This document shows, in pieces, positions 8,473 through 16,771 of a stretch of DNA of 64,000 bases (the first letter of the stretch is position 1; the number at the start of each line of letters is the position of its first letter). The translations under genes and the position numbers were made by a program. A model generated the notes under the pieces. It had not been told where the DNA came from, searched no databases, and was given only the letters and a program-made list of their open reading frames with translations. Location: contig JAIXWG010000029.1 of NCBI GenBank assembly GCA_027482245.1, forward strand, positions 1-64,000. Direction: 5' to 3'. The DNA comes from Acetobacteraceae bacterium (GTDB taxonomy: Bacteria > Pseudomonadota > Alphaproteobacteria > Acetobacterales > Acetobacteraceae).

Positions 8473-9552
8473 CTACCCCTTCCTGCCTTCCTCCTCCCCT
8501 GGCACCTCCGTCGGGTGGCCCAGCGTCTGGCGGACATAGAGCTTCTTCACCAGCACGAAGGCGACGACCGTGACGGGCGCCGCCAGCACCACGCCGGGCA
8601 GGCCGAACAACAGGCCGACCGCGACCACGGCGAAGAGCACCATCGCCGGCGGCAGGCTCACCATCCGCCGCTCGACGATCGGCATGATCATGTTGGATTC
8701 GACCTGCTGGATCAGGATGAACAGCAGCGCGGTCCACAGCACCGTGTTGCCGCCATCCGCCAGCGCCAGCAGCAGCGCCGGCAGCGCGCCGGCGATGGAG
8801 CCGATCAGCGGCACGAAGCCCGCCAGCCCGGCGAAGAGGCCGAGCGCGAGGGGCGAGGGAAGGCCGAGCAGCCAGGTGCCGAGCCCGGCCAGCACGCCCA
8901 CGATCAGCATCGAGATGAACTGCGCGCCGAGCCAGAGGCGCAGCGCCTCCCCGCTCGCGAGCAGCGCATCCTCCGCCCGGGCCTGCTGGTTGGCCGGCAG
9001 CAGCTTCAGCACGCCCTGGCGGTAGAGGCCCGGATCGGCGGCCAGGAAGAAGCCGCCGACGACGGCCAGCACCAGCGCGGAGACGGCGTTCACCACCATG
9101 CCGCCCAGGCTGGCGACGGACCGCGCCACGGTACCGATCCAGGAGGGTTCGACCGCCGACCCGCCCTCCCCTTGCGTCGGGATCTGGATGCCGAAGCGTT
9201 CCTGCAGGCTGCCGAGGGCGCGGGGCAGCTGCTCCGTCAGGCCGGCGACCTGGGATTGCAGCTGCCCGCCCACCAGCAGCGCGGCCACGGCGAGCAGGAT
9301 GGCGAGGCCCGCGCCGGCCGCCACCAGCGACCAGCTGCGGGACAGGCCGGTGCGGGTTTCGATCGGCCGGGCCAGCGCCAGCAGCAGCACCGCGAAGACC
9401 ACGCCGGCGAAGGCGAGGAGCAGCGCCTCCCTCACCTGCCAGACCAGCAGGCACAGGACGATGACGGCCAGCACGATCAGGACACGGCGGAGGAAGGCGA
9501 CTTCCCCCCGCCAGCCGGGCGCGATCCCTGACCCCGTCTCCGTCATGTTCAT
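8473..9552 (-). CDS. AI-2E family transporter (PerM/YdiK-like membrane protein)
   Basis: This 359-residue polytopic inner-membrane protein has about eight hydrophobic segments. The first pair is residues 20-60 and the last cluster spans the final 130 residues. It carries the family pattern GLAGFVPLIGSIAGALPALLLAL, then 'FILIQQVESNMIMPIVERRM' and GLPGVVLAAPVTVVAFVLVK, which define the AI-2E transport/PerM superfamily. Family members export autoinducer-like compounds or exchange ions such as Na+/H+; the substrate here is unknown. The start MNMTETG is at 9552, with a second possible ATG 6 bp inside. It is monocistronic between a convergent small gene and hrcA. Confidence 0.88.
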   Translation of the reverse strand: MNMTETGSGIAPGWRGEVAFLRRVLIVLAVIVLCLLVWQVREALLLAFAGVVFAVLLLALARPIETRTGLSRSWSLVAAGAGLAILLAVAALLVGGQLQSQVAGLTEQLPRALGSLQERFGIQIPTQGEGGSAVEPSWIGTVARSVASLGGMVVNAVSALVLAVVGGFFLAADPGLYRQGVLKLLPANQQARAEDALLASGEALRLWLGAQFISMLIVGVLAGLGTWLLGLPSPLALGLFAGLAGFVPLIGSIAGALPALLLALADGGNTVLWTALLFILIQQVESNMIMPIVERRMVSLPPAMVLFAVVAVGLLFGLPGVVLAAPVTVVAFVLVKKLYVRQTLGHPTEVPGEEEGRKG

Positions 9553-9616
9553 TCCGGCCTGCTCCTCTATCCGCAGGCAGAGCGAATGAGGGGCGCCGGA
9601 GTTGCGTGAGCTGCCG

Positions 9617-10666
9617 CTACCCGAGCAGGCGGCCGATGACGCGCGCGGTGTAGTCCACCACCGGGATGATGCGGCCGTAGTTGATGCGGGTCGGGCCGAT
9701 CACGCCGATGGCGCCTACGATCTTCTCCTGGCCGTTGCGGAAGGGGGCGACGACCATGGACAGGCCGGCGCTGTCGAACAGGCCGCTCTCCGCGCCGATG
9801 AAGATCTGCACGCCCTCCCCCCGCTGGGCGAGGTCGAGCAGGCGCAGCATCGTCTCCTGCGCCTCCAGCCGCTCGAACAGCGCCTGGATCTCACTGACCT
9901 TCTGCACATGATCGAGGTTCTGCAGCAGCTTGGCCTGGCCGCGGAGGATGAGGGACCCGCCGCTGCCGCCCGACCAGGTGCCGAGCCCGGCCTCGATCAC
10001 CTGGTTGGTCAGGGCATCGAGCGCGGTGCGGTTGGCCGCGATCTCCTGCGCCACCGTGCCGCGCGTCTCGTCCAGCGTGCGGCCGGAGAGGCGGGCGTTC
10101 AGGTAGTTGCTGGCCTGTTGCAGGGCGGAGGGGGGCAGGCCGGCCGGAACCTCGATGACGCGGTTCTCCACCTGGCCATCGGCGGTGACCAGCACCACCA
10201 GGGCGCGGCCCGGGCCGAGGGCCACGAATTCGATGTGGCGGACCGGCGCCTCCCGCTTCGGGGCCACGACCAGGCCCGCGGCGCCGGCGAGGCCGGAGAG
10301 CATCTGGCCGGCCTCGCCCAGCGTTTCCTGGAGGCTGCGGCCGCCGGCGGCGCAGCGGGCGGCGATGGCGTCCCGCTCCTCCTCCGCCAGCGCGCCGAAT
10401 TGCAGCAGGCCGTCCACGAACAGGCGCAGCCCGCGTTCGGTCGGCAGGCGGCCGGCGGAGGTGTGGGGGGCGAAGAGCAGGCCCGCATCCTCCAGGTCCG
10501 CCATCACGTTGCGGATGGTGGCCGGGGACAGCGCCTGGGGCAGGCGCCGGGACAGGGTGCGGGAGCCCACCGGCTCCCCGGTCTGGACGTAGATCTCCAC
10601 CAGTTCGCGCAGGATGGCGGCGCTGCGGTCGTCCAGGTTGGGCGGCAGGGGGATGGTCGGCGTCAT
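9617..10666 (-). CDS. hrcA: Heat-inducible transcription repressor HrcA
   Basis: HrcA represses heat-shock genes by binding CIRCE operators and depends on GroEL for folding. The 349-residue product has a winged-helix N-terminus (RSAAILRELVEIYVQTGEPV, then SPATIRNVMADLEDAGL), the HTSAGRLPTERGLRLFVD stretch typical of the family, and a GAF-like C-terminal part. ATG 10666 is preferred because homologues begin just before the 'LDDRSAAIL' segment. The position near rph-rdgB is the common alphaproteobacterial arrangement, although a lytic-transglycosylase-like gene intervenes. I found no CIRCE-type operator in the upstream 235 bp; a 12-bp palindrome lies at 10705-10716. Confidence 0.94.
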   Translation of the reverse strand: MTPTIPLPPNLDDRSAAILRELVEIYVQTGEPVGSRTLSRRLPQALSPATIRNVMADLEDAGLLFAPHTSAGRLPTERGLRLFVDGLLQFGALAEEERDAIAARCAAGGRSLQETLGEAGQMLSGLAGAAGLVVAPKREAPVRHIEFVALGPGRALVVLVTADGQVENRVIEVPAGLPPSALQQASNYLNARLSGRTLDETRGTVAQEIAANRTALDALTNQVIEAGLGTWSGGSGGSLILRGQAKLLQNLDHVQKVSEIQALFERLEAQETMLRLLDLAQRGEGVQIFIGAESGLFDSAGLSMVVAPFRNGQEKIVGAIGVIGPTRINYGRIIPVVDYTARVIGRLLG

Positions 10667-10704
10667 GTTCGGGGCCCCCGTCGGACGCGGCGGCCTGGTG
10701 AGTG

Positions 10705-10716
10705 GACCCATGGGTC
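10705..10716. promoter_or_regulatory. 12-bp perfect palindrome upstream of hrcA
   Basis: GACCCATGGGTC is a perfect palindrome centred 44 bp upstream of the hrcA start codon. The size and place would suit a dimeric repressor site or part of the hrcA promoter. It does not resemble the CIRCE element (TTAGCACTC with inverted partner), so HrcA autoregulation is not supported by it. A 12-bp palindrome can occur by chance in GC-rich DNA. Confidence 0.25.
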
Positions 10717-10901
10717 AGTGTCCCGGACCGTTTTCTTGAGGTGGAACGCTAGGGGGCGCGGCCGTGGCCGGTCAATCGGTGGCTTGCGCGCGGCGCCTGC
10801 CCCGCGGCCTGCCACCGGCAAGGTTTCGACACAGTCGCGCCATGCGGGGGTTACCATCCTCCCGTCATGTGGGGTCTGGACAGGGACAAGGGGAGACCCC
10901 G

Positions 10902-10973
10902 ATGCAGGCTCAAGCGGTTGCCGCGTTGTGGCAGGCGGCTCTGACCCGGTGGCTTGGCGGCAAGGGCGCATGA
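10902..10973 (+). CDS. Putative 23-residue leader peptide ORF
   Basis: A 23-codon frame starts at ATG 10902 behind a strong AAGGGGAGA ribosome-binding site (10888-10896). It ends at TGA 10971-10973, which overlaps the ATG of the next small gene (ATGA). The peptide begins MQAQAVAALWQAAL and contains two Trp residues and a Lys/Gly-rich end, so it could form a short amphipathic helix. It may be a real small protein or a leader that couples translation of the 71-residue membrane protein. It is too short for homology to decide. Confidence 0.45.
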   Translation: MQAQAVAALWQAALTRWLGGKGA

Positions 10974-11185
10974 CGGCGGTCTTCGCCGCGGCGTCGCTGA
11001 TGCTGGCGGGGGGCGCGGGGCTGATGACGTCGCTCTTCGTCTCGCCGGTACAGGGCAGCGGCCGGCTGCTGGCGCTGCTGATGGTCTCCGCCATCGCGGT
11101 GGGGGTCGGGCTGCTGCTGATCGCGGGGCCGCCGGAGGAGGACAGCCTGTTGCTGACCCTGGTGGCGGAGGCGCTGGCCGGTTGA
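10970..11185 (+). CDS. Small membrane protein, 71 residues, function unknown
   Basis: The protein has two hydrophobic segments, about residues 3-26 and 33-54, separated by a short polar loop with SPVQGSG, and an acidic tail (GPPEEDS). This is a hairpin membrane protein with both ends probably on the same side. The ATG overlaps the stop of the preceding 23-codon frame. The transglycosylase-like gene follows 32 bp downstream, so the three may form a small operon divergent from hrcA. I do not recognise the family. Confidence 0.6.
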   Translation: MTAVFAAASLMLAGGAGLMTSLFVSPVQGSGRLLALLMVSAIAVGVGLLLIAGPPEEDSLLLTLVAEALAG

Positions 11186-11217
11186 CCCGGCGGGGCGGGC
11201 GGGCGCAGGGGTGGGGC

Positions 11218-11844
11218 ATGCGGATGCTCCTGGTCCTGCTGGCCATCCTGGCCCCTGTGTCGGTGAGGGCCGAGGGGGCGTGGACCGCCTGCCGCCAGGC
11301 GATCGCGGCGGCGGAGCGCGGCAGCGGCGTGCCCCCTGGGCTGCTGCTGGCGATCGCCCAGGTGGAAAGCGGGCGGCCCGCGCCCGGCGGCGGCGTGGCG
11401 CCCTGGCCGTTTGCCATCAATGCGGAGGGGACGGGCCGCTTCCCGGAGACGCGCGACGCCGCCATCGCGATGGTGGAGGGGCTGCGGGCGCGGGGTGTCA
11501 CCAGCATCGATGTCGGCTGCATGCAGGTGAACCTGTTCCACCATCCGGATGCCTTCCCGACGCTGGAAGCGGCCTTCGATCCGGCGGTGAACGTCGCCTA
11601 TGCCGTGCGCTTCCTGCGCGACCTGCGGGCGCGGACGGGGAACTGGGCGGAGGCGGTGGCGGGTTACCACTCCGGCGAGGCCGGGCGGGGGCTGGCCTAT
11701 CATGCGCGGGTGACGGTGACGCGGGTGGCGGGGGGCGTCGCGCTGTCCGCGCCGGGGGCGCTGCGGGGGTTGTGCGCGCCGGGGCTGCGGGCGGCGATGC
11801 TGGTGGCGCCGAATGGAAGGCCGCGGGTGGCGTGCCGGCGTTGA
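11218..11844 (+). CDS. Lytic-transglycosylase-like secreted protein (SLT/lysozyme-like fold)
   Basis: The 208-residue protein has an N-terminal signal peptide (MRMLLVLLAILAPVSVRA) and then a lysozyme-like domain. 'GVPPGLLLAIAQVESG' carries the expected catalytic Glu (Glu in QVESG), and 'SIDVGCMQVNLFHH' matches the GxMQxN-type motif of family 1 transglycosylases. 'NVAYAVRFLRDL' and 'AVAGYHSGE' are the later SLT motifs. It should cleave peptidoglycan between MurNAc and GlcNAc in the periplasm. The C-terminal ~50 residues are basic and less conserved. A second ATG two codons downstream is an alternative start. Confidence 0.82.
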   Translation: MRMLLVLLAILAPVSVRAEGAWTACRQAIAAAERGSGVPPGLLLAIAQVESGRPAPGGGVAPWPFAINAEGTGRFPETRDAAIAMVEGLRARGVTSIDVGCMQVNLFHHPDAFPTLEAAFDPAVNVAYAVRFLRDLRARTGNWAEAVAGYHSGEAGRGLAYHARVTVTRVAGGVALSAPGALRGLCAPGLRAAMLVAPNGRPRVACRR

Positions 11845-11895
11845 CGCTGCCCCCATGGCGCTGGACGCGGAAGCGCCAGGGGATTACGCCGCGCC

Positions 11896-12648
11896 ATGAT
11901 CGATTTCCCCGCCGGCTTCAAAGCCCCCTTCGTCCGTCCCTCCGGCCGCGTCGCCGATACGATGCGGGAGGTCACGCTCACCCCCGGCCAGGCCCGGCAT
12001 GCGGAGGGGTCCTGCCTCATCCGCTTCGGGATCACGGAGGTGCTCTGCACCGCCAGTGTCGAGAGCAAGGTGCCGCCCTTCCTGCGCAACACGGGCCAGG
12101 GCTGGGTGACGGCGGAATACGGCATGCTGCCCCGCGCCACCCATACGCGCGGGGACCGAGAGGCCGCGCGCGGCAAGCAGTCCGGCCGGACGCAGGAGAT
12201 CCAGCGCCTGATCGGGCGCAGCCTCCGCGCGGTCACGGACCTCAAGGCGATGGGGGAGATGTCGGTCGTCGTGGACTGCGACGTGCTGACGGCCGATGGC
12301 GGCACGCGCTGCGCCAGCATCACCGGTGCCTGGGTGGCGCTGCACCTGGCCTTCCAGCACTGCATGAAGATGAACGTGCTGAAGACCAATCCCTTGAAGG
12401 ACCAGGTCGCCGCCATCTCCTGCGGCATCTGGAACGGCACGCCGGTACTGGACCTCGACTATGCCGAGGACAGCAAGGCGGAGACGGATGGCAACTTCAT
12501 CATGACGGGCTCCGGCGGGATCGTGGAGATCCAGGCGACGGCGGAGGGTGCGCCCTTCTCCGAGACCGAGCTGAATGCGCTGCTCGGCCTGGCGCGGGCG
12601 GGGACGACGAAGCTCTTCGCGCTGCAGAAGGCGGCGATCGGGGGATGA
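11896..12648 (+). CDS. rph: Ribonuclease PH
   Basis: RNase PH is a phosphorolytic 3'-5' exoribonuclease that trims tRNA precursors. The 250-residue length is close to the usual ~240. Family landmarks are [11 protein letters not shown] near the start, [17 protein letters not shown] in the middle, and the [18 protein letters not shown] phosphate-site segment. The '[14 protein letters not shown]' and [17 protein letters not shown] motifs follow in order. The start MIDFPAGFK at 11896 is unambiguous. Its TGA overlaps the rdgB ATG, so rph-rdgB are coupled, as in many alphaproteobacteria. Confidence 0.96.
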   Translation: MIDFPAGFKAPFVRPSGRVADTMREVTLTPGQARHAEGSCLIRFGITEVLCTASVESKVPPFLRNTGQGWVTAEYGMLPRATHTRGDREAARGKQSGRTQEIQRLIGRSLRAVTDLKAMGEMSVVVDCDVLTADGGTRCASITGAWVALHLAFQHCMKMNVLKTNPLKDQVAAISCGIWNGTPVLDLDYAEDSKAETDGNFIMTGSGGIVEIQATAEGAPFSETELNALLGLARAGTTKLFALQKAAIGG

Positions 12649-13256
12649 GCCACCGCCTCCTCACCGGGCCGAAGCTGGTCCTCGCCACGCACAACAAGGG
12701 CAAGGTGCGGGAGGTGGCGGCGCTGCTCGCCCCCTGGGGGTTCGAGGTGGTGGCTGCCGGGGAACTGGGCCTGCCTGAGCCGGCGGAGACCGAGGAGAGT
12801 TTCCTCGGCAATGCGCGGATCAAGGCGCTGGCGGCGGCCACGGCTTCCGGCCTGCCGGCGCTGGCGGATGACAGCGGCTTCTCCGTGGCCGCGCTGGATG
12901 GCGCGCCGGGGGTTCGGACTGCGGATTGGGCGGAGACGCCAGCGGGCCGCGACTACGCCATGGCCATGGGCAAGGTGGAGAAGCTGGCCCGGCATGCCGC
13001 GGATCGCGGGGCCTGGTTCTCCTGCGCCCTCGTCCTCGCCTGGCCGGACGGCCATACGGAGGGCTTCCTGGGCGAGGCGCATGGCCAGTGGGTCTGGCCG
13101 CCGCGCGGCGCCAACGGCTTCGGCTACGACCCGATGTTCGTGCCGAAGGACGGGTCCGAGACCTTCGGGGAGATGAGCCCGGAGGCAAAGCACGCCATCA
13201 GCCACCGGGCGGACGCTTTCCGGCAGCTCTCCGCCGCCTGCCTGCCGGCTCGATGA
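12645..13256 (+). CDS. rdgB: dITP/XTP pyrophosphatase (non-canonical purine NTPase)
   Basis: RdgB/HAM1 hydrolyses dITP, XTP and related nucleotides to monophosphates, keeping deaminated purines out of DNA. The 203 residues contain the substrate-binding THNKGK near residue 15 and the GNARIKA segment. [18 protein letters not shown] holds the catalytic Asp, and [12 protein letters not shown] and SHRADAF lie near the C-terminus. The ATG overlaps the rph stop (ATGA) and its own stop overlaps the next ATG in the same way, giving a tight three-gene operon. Confidence 0.95.
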   Translation: MSHRLLTGPKLVLATHNKGKVREVAALLAPWGFEVVAAGELGLPEPAETEESFLGNARIKALAAATASGLPALADDSGFSVAALDGAPGVRTADWAETPAGRDYAMAMGKVEKLARHAADRGAWFSCALVLAWPDGHTEGFLGEAHGQWVWPPRGANGFGYDPMFVPKDGSETFGEMSPEAKHAISHRADAFRQLSAACLPAR

Positions 13257-13984
13257 TCCGCCGCGCGGCCCTGGTCCTGGCGCTGCTGCTGCCCTTCGCG
13301 GCGGCGGCGGGCCAGGCGGGGCCGCTGCGGCCGGAAGCGGGCGTCGTGCCGAGGGACGGCGCCGCCGCGGGGGCCATGGTCTGGCTGCACCCGCATTACA
13401 CGGAGGGCCCGCCGCCCGAGGCCCCCGCCTTCATGGCGCGGCTGGCGGCGCAGGGTTGGGATCTCTGGCGCTATGACCGCCCGCCGGGCGGGCCGGTGCC
13501 GCCGGCCTCGCCGCTGACCAGCTGGGTCGATCCGCTGGCGGAGGGCACGGCGGCGCTGCGGGCGCGGGGCTACCGCCGAGTGGTGCTGGTGGGCGAAAGC
13601 CGCGGCGCCTTCCTGGCCCTGGCGGCGCTGCGGGTGCCGGGGCTGGCGGATGCGGTGGCGCTGGCCGTGCCGGCCGCGCATGGGCGGAGGCCGAACCGGC
13701 GACCCCAGGCGCTGGCCGATTTCGCCGCGGCGCTGGACCGTGCCAGCCCGGATGCGGTGCGGCGCATCGCGCTGCTGCTGTTCGACAATGACGGCTGGGA
13801 CCCCGACCCGGCGGCGCGCGCCGCGATGTTCCGCGCGGCCATGGCCCGGCTGGGATGGGACGCCCTGCTGATCGACCGGCCCCCGGCGCCGACCGGGCAT
13901 GGCGGGCTGCAGGAGCCCGAATTCGACGCGATCTTCGGCGCCTGCCTGGCGGATTTCCTGGCGGGGCGCGGCACATGCCGGTGA
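13253..13984 (+). CDS. Secreted alpha/beta-hydrolase-like protein, function unknown
   Basis: The 243-residue protein has a signal peptide ([20 protein letters not shown]). It looks like an alpha/beta hydrolase: VWLHPHYTEG may form the oxyanion strand, VVLVGESRGAFLAL carries a G-E-S-R-G nucleophile elbow with Ser near residue 115, and a late acidic/His region (PTGHGGLQEPEFD) could supply His. Substrate and pathway are unknown. It overlaps rdgB by ATGA, so it is co-transcribed with RNA/nucleotide-quality genes, but as a secreted protein it is unlikely to share their role. Confidence 0.7.
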   Translation: MIRRAALVLALLLPFAAAAGQAGPLRPEAGVVPRDGAAAGAMVWLHPHYTEGPPPEAPAFMARLAAQGWDLWRYDRPPGGPVPPASPLTSWVDPLAEGTAALRARGYRRVVLVGESRGAFLALAALRVPGLADAVALAVPAAHGRRPNRRPQALADFAAALDRASPDAVRRIALLLFDNDGWDPDPAARAAMFRAAMARLGWDALLIDRPPAPTGHGGLQEPEFDAIFGACLADFLAGRGTCR

Positions 13985-14083
13985 TGCCGACGGTTGTGGC
14001 GGGGCGGGCGGGATCGCCTTTCGGTTGACCGCAACCTGGCGGCTCGGCAAGGCTCCGGCGGACGTCCCGGAGGCAATCGGCGG

Positions 14084-14791
14084 ATGACCCGCTTCAGCAC
14101 CACCACCACCACCGATGTCGGCGGGCATGCGCTGACGATCATGAGCCGGCCGGAGGAGGCCGGCGACCCCGCGGTGCTCCGGGCCATCGCCGCGCTGCCC
14201 GGCCTGCTGGAGGAGGCGCGCACCGCCCTGACCCTGGTCTCCGCCGTGCTGGGCGACCCGGGCCAGCATCCACGCCTGGCGCGGATCGCGCAGCAGCTGT
14301 TCCTGACCGACGCCGCCCGCATCGCGGATGAGGATCTGCAGCACATCAAGGCGACCTTCACCCTGATCCATAACGGGCTGAACAGCGACGTGACGCTGAA
14401 GATCGGCACCGTGATCGGCAAGGAGGATGTCGATCGCTCCGACGGCGCCGTGATGTTCCGCCCGGCGCACGACAAGCACGCCGCCAAGCCCTACACCACC
14501 ATCGTCCAGGCCTTCGACCCCAATCCAGGCTTGTTCCAATCCAGCACCTGGATAGCCGCGACGGGTGCCATCCGCCTGACCCGCCAGGCCGTGACCGGGA
14601 CCACGCCGATCCGCAACCTGGTGCATGAGGCGTCGCACAAATACGCCGGCACCGGGGATTACCGATACCTCTACTTCGACCCGCCCGATTTCGTGTCGCG
14701 GACCACGCCGATGACGGACAGGAAGAAGGCGCTGCGCAACGCCGACAGCTACGGCTACCTGGCGCAGTACATCCACGTGATCGCGGGCTGA
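14084..14791 (+). CDS. M35-like (aspzincin/lysine-specific) metallopeptidase domain protein
   Basis: Near the C-terminus this 235-residue protein has LVHEASHKYAGTGDYRY: an HExxH zinc motif (His181, Glu182, His185) followed by GTGD with Asp192. It ends with RNADSYGYLAQY (Asn219-Tyr223). HExxH plus GTxD and a later NADSY is the signature of deuterolysin/peptidyl-Lys metalloendopeptidases (family M35), where the Asp is the third zinc ligand. Unlike most M35 enzymes it has no signal peptide; it starts MTRFSTTTTTDVGG. It may therefore act in the cytosol, leave by a non-Sec route, or be an effector. No immunity-like partner is obvious. The neighbours are a hydrolase and a small disordered protein. 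Confidence 0.7.
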   Translation: MTRFSTTTTTDVGGHALTIMSRPEEAGDPAVLRAIAALPGLLEEARTALTLVSAVLGDPGQHPRLARIAQQLFLTDAARIADEDLQHIKATFTLIHNGLNSDVTLKIGTVIGKEDVDRSDGAVMFRPAHDKHAAKPYTTIVQAFDPNPGLFQSSTWIAATGAIRLTRQAVTGTTPIRNLVHEASHKYAGTGDYRYLYFDPPDFVSRTTPMTDRKKALRNADSYGYLAQYIHVIAG

Positions 14792-14842
14792 ACCCCGGCC
14801 CCTGGCGCCACGTTCTGCTTCTTCGGCAAGGGAGAGAACGAG

Positions 14843-15103
14843 ATGGCCAACCGCAAGCAGACCCCCGACGACACCGAAGGCGCCACGGCCTCCGACAAGC
14901 CCGGCTACCGCGGCGGCGCCCGCACCCAGACGGAGGACACCGGCGTCCGCCAGGGCAGCGGCAAGGGTCAGTCCATGGCCGGGGAGAGGGACGAACGCGG
15001 CCTGACCATCGATAGCACCATCCCCAAGGACAATGAGGCCCCAACACCGGGCGATGCCGCCAAGGGGCCCTGGGCCGTCCATCCCGAACCCAAGGGGGAC
15101 TGA
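14843..15103 (+). CDS. Small disordered hydrophilic protein, function unknown
   Basis: The 86 residues are almost entirely polar, with many Gly, Asp, Glu, Thr, Lys and Pro residues and no hydrophobic core, signal peptide or membrane helix. The start ATG 14843 has a GGGAGAGAACGAG purine-rich leader. The composition is like that of hydrophilins and of the protein at 8203. A function in osmotic or desiccation stress is a guess from composition alone. A strong GC hairpin followed by TT at 15110-15132 likely ends the transcript. Confidence 0.65.
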   Translation: MANRKQTPDDTEGATASDKPGYRGGARTQTEDTGVRQGSGKGQSMAGERDERGLTIDSTIPKDNEAPTPGDAAKGPWAVHPEPKGD

Positions 15104-15109
15104 CCGGGC

Positions 15110-15134
15110 GGGGGGCGGCGCGCCCGCCCCCCTT
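15110..15134 (+). terminator. Probable terminator after the 86-residue gene
   Basis: A 9-bp perfect stem, GGGGGGCGG (15110-15118) and CCGCCCCCC (15124-15132) with a 5-nt loop, is followed only by TT. It lies 7 bp beyond the stop codon. The short T run means termination may be partial. Confidence 0.5.
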
Positions 15135-15190
15135 CCCCGGCGCGCCGCGCCGTGCGACGGGGACGGCAACCCGTAGCGGAGTGCCGACCC

Positions 15191-16141
15191 ATGACCCGCA
15201 GCCTCAAGGTCGCGGTCCAGATGGACCCGATCTCCTCCATCAACATCGACGGCGACAGCACCTTCGCCCTGATGCTGGAAGCCCAGTCCCGCGGCCACGC
15301 GCTGTGGCACTACCATGTGCGGGACCTCGCCCTGAACGCCGGGCGCGTCGTCGCCCGCGCGCAGCCCGTGACCGTGCAGCGCGTGAAGGGGGACCATTTC
15401 ACGCTGGGGGCGGAGGAGGAGCTGGACCTCGGCCAGGTTGACGTGGTGCTGATGCGCCAGGATCCGCCCTTCGACATGGCCTACATCACGGCCACGCACA
15501 TCCTGGAACACATCCACCCGAGGACGCTGGTGGTGAACGACCCCGCTTCCGTGCGCAACGCGCCGGAGAAGCTCTTCGTCACCCACTTCCCCGAGCTCAT
15601 GCCGGAAACGCTGGTGACCGCCGATGTCCGGCAGATCCGCAAGTTCCGGGAGAAGCACGGCGACATCATCATCAAGCCGCTGTTCGGGAACGGCGGCGCC
15701 GGCGTCTTCCACCTGCGCCCCGACGATCCCAACATGAACGCGCTGGTGGAGATGTTCACGGAGCGGTCGCGGGAGCCGCTGATGATCCAGCGCTACCTCC
15801 CCGCCGTGCGGTTCGGCGACAAGCGCATCATCCTGGTGGACGGCATCGCCATGGGCGCCATCAACCGCGTGCCCGCAGCCGGCGAGGCGCGGTCCAACAT
15901 GCATGTCGGCGGCCGTCCGGAGCCCACCAAGCTGACGGACCGGGAGAAGGAAATCTGCGCCGCGATCGGCCCCGCGCTGCGGGAGCGCGGGCTGATCTTC
16001 GTCGGCATCGACGTGATCGGCGACTACCTGACGGAGATCAACGTGACCTCCCCCACCGGGCTGCAGGAACTGGCGCGCTTCGACGGGGTGTACCTGGAGC
16101 GCGCGATCTGGGACGCGATCGAGGCGAAGGTCTCGCGGTAG
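15191..16141 (+). CDS. gshB: Glutathione synthetase
   Basis: GshB is the ATP-grasp enzyme that joins gamma-glutamylcysteine and glycine. The 316-residue length is standard. Landmarks are [19 protein letters not shown] at the N-terminus, [18 protein letters not shown], '[15 protein letters not shown]' and the ATP-binding [32 protein letters not shown] and [19 protein letters not shown] with metal-binding Glu/Asn are near the C-terminus. The ATG at 15191 matches family starts. No gshA is in the window. The GST at 7532 is one potential user of glutathione. Confidence 0.96.
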   Translation: MTRSLKVAVQMDPISSINIDGDSTFALMLEAQSRGHALWHYHVRDLALNAGRVVARAQPVTVQRVKGDHFTLGAEEELDLGQVDVVLMRQDPPFDMAYITATHILEHIHPRTLVVNDPASVRNAPEKLFVTHFPELMPETLVTADVRQIRKFREKHGDIIIKPLFGNGGAGVFHLRPDDPNMNALVEMFTERSREPLMIQRYLPAVRFGDKRIILVDGIAMGAINRVPAAGEARSNMHVGGRPEPTKLTDREKEICAAIGPALRERGLIFVGIDVIGDYLTEINVTSPTGLQELARFDGVYLERAIWDAIEAKVSR

Positions 16142-16143
16142 CC

Positions 16144-16272
16144 GCAGGGGGGCGCCGCCCCCCTGCAACCCCCGCCAGGGTCCAGCCGGACCCTGGACCG
16201 GGATCAATGGACGATGGTCCAGGGGGCTCTGCCCCCTGGCGGATGGGGTGTGGGGAAGGCAGCGCCTTCCCC
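16144..16272. repeat. Composite hairpin element, copy 2 (central variable stem missing)
   Basis: Four perfect hairpins lie in series. The arms are 16144-16153/16157-16166 (GCAGGGGGGC), 16175-16183/16188-16196 (CCAGGGTCC), 16219-16227/16231-16239 (CCAGGGGGC) and 16252-16260/16264-16272 (GGGGAAGGC). The order equals hairpins A, B, D and E of copy 3, but the ~22 nt between B and D lack the long variable stem. It starts 2 bp past the gshB stop, so it can terminate gshB transcription, and the lipoprotein gene starts 84 bp later. Confidence 0.75.
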
Positions 16273-16356
16273 GCCCTGTCACCCCGGGAACAGCGAACCC
16301 CCCGCCCCCTGCGCTCCACTCCTCCTTGCCAGCCGAACCCAGCAAGGAGCCCCCCG

Positions 16357-16761
16357 ATGCGCCGTTTCCTCACCATCGCCGGCCTGACCCTCGCCGCGTC
16401 CTTCAACCTCGCCGCCTGCGGCCAGTATGTGCAGAGCGCCAATCTCGGGCGCTGCACGGCGCTGCCGGCCAGCGGCGGGTCGCTCTGCGAGGAGATCGGC
16501 GGCGACTACATCTTCGTGGACGGCATGACGCGGTCGATGCAGCGCGTCAGCGCCCCCCAGGCCCAGCTCATCACCCAGCTGAATGGCGCCTTCGCCGCGG
16601 CCCAGCCGGCGCCTGGGGGCGCCGCGGGCGGCCAGCGGAACTGCCTGGCGAACCCGAGCATCGCCTGCTCCGGCGCCCTCAACAACCGCGTCACCGGCTA
16701 CCGCTCCGGCGGCTATTCCGGCGTCTGCAGCGGCGGGCAGTGCCTGTCGATGGGGCGTTGA
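16357..16761 (+). CDS. Small putative lipoprotein, function unknown
   Basis: The 134-residue protein starts MRRFLTIAGLTLAASFNLAAC. The signal peptide ends in a lipobox LAAC, so the mature protein probably begins with a lipid-modified Cys21 and is anchored in a membrane. The mature part contains several more Cys residues (RCTAL, SLCEE, RNCLA, IACSG, GVCSG, QCLSM), which suggests disulfides in the periplasm, and it is Gly/Ser-rich near the end. No known domain is recognised. It is convergent with the opine-dehydrogenase-like gene, whose stop is 10 bp away. Confidence 0.65.
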   Translation: MRRFLTIAGLTLAASFNLAACGQYVQSANLGRCTALPASGGSLCEEIGGDYIFVDGMTRSMQRVSAPQAQLITQLNGAFAAAQPAPGGAAGGQRNCLANPSIACSGALNNRVTGYRSGGYSGVCSGGQCLSMGR

Positions 16762-16771
16762 GGCCCGCGGC

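Noticed and set aside
10667-10901. CIRCE operator or heat-shock promoter upstream of hrcA
   Set aside because: No TTAGCACTC-type inverted pair was found, and the CTTGAG near 10734 has no convincing -10 partner. Only a 12-bp palindrome is present.
13124-16345. Minus-strand open frame of more than 1000 codons opposite rdgB to gshB
   Set aside because: It covers several well-supported plus-strand genes. The low-complexity composition is typical of shadow frames in GC-rich DNA.
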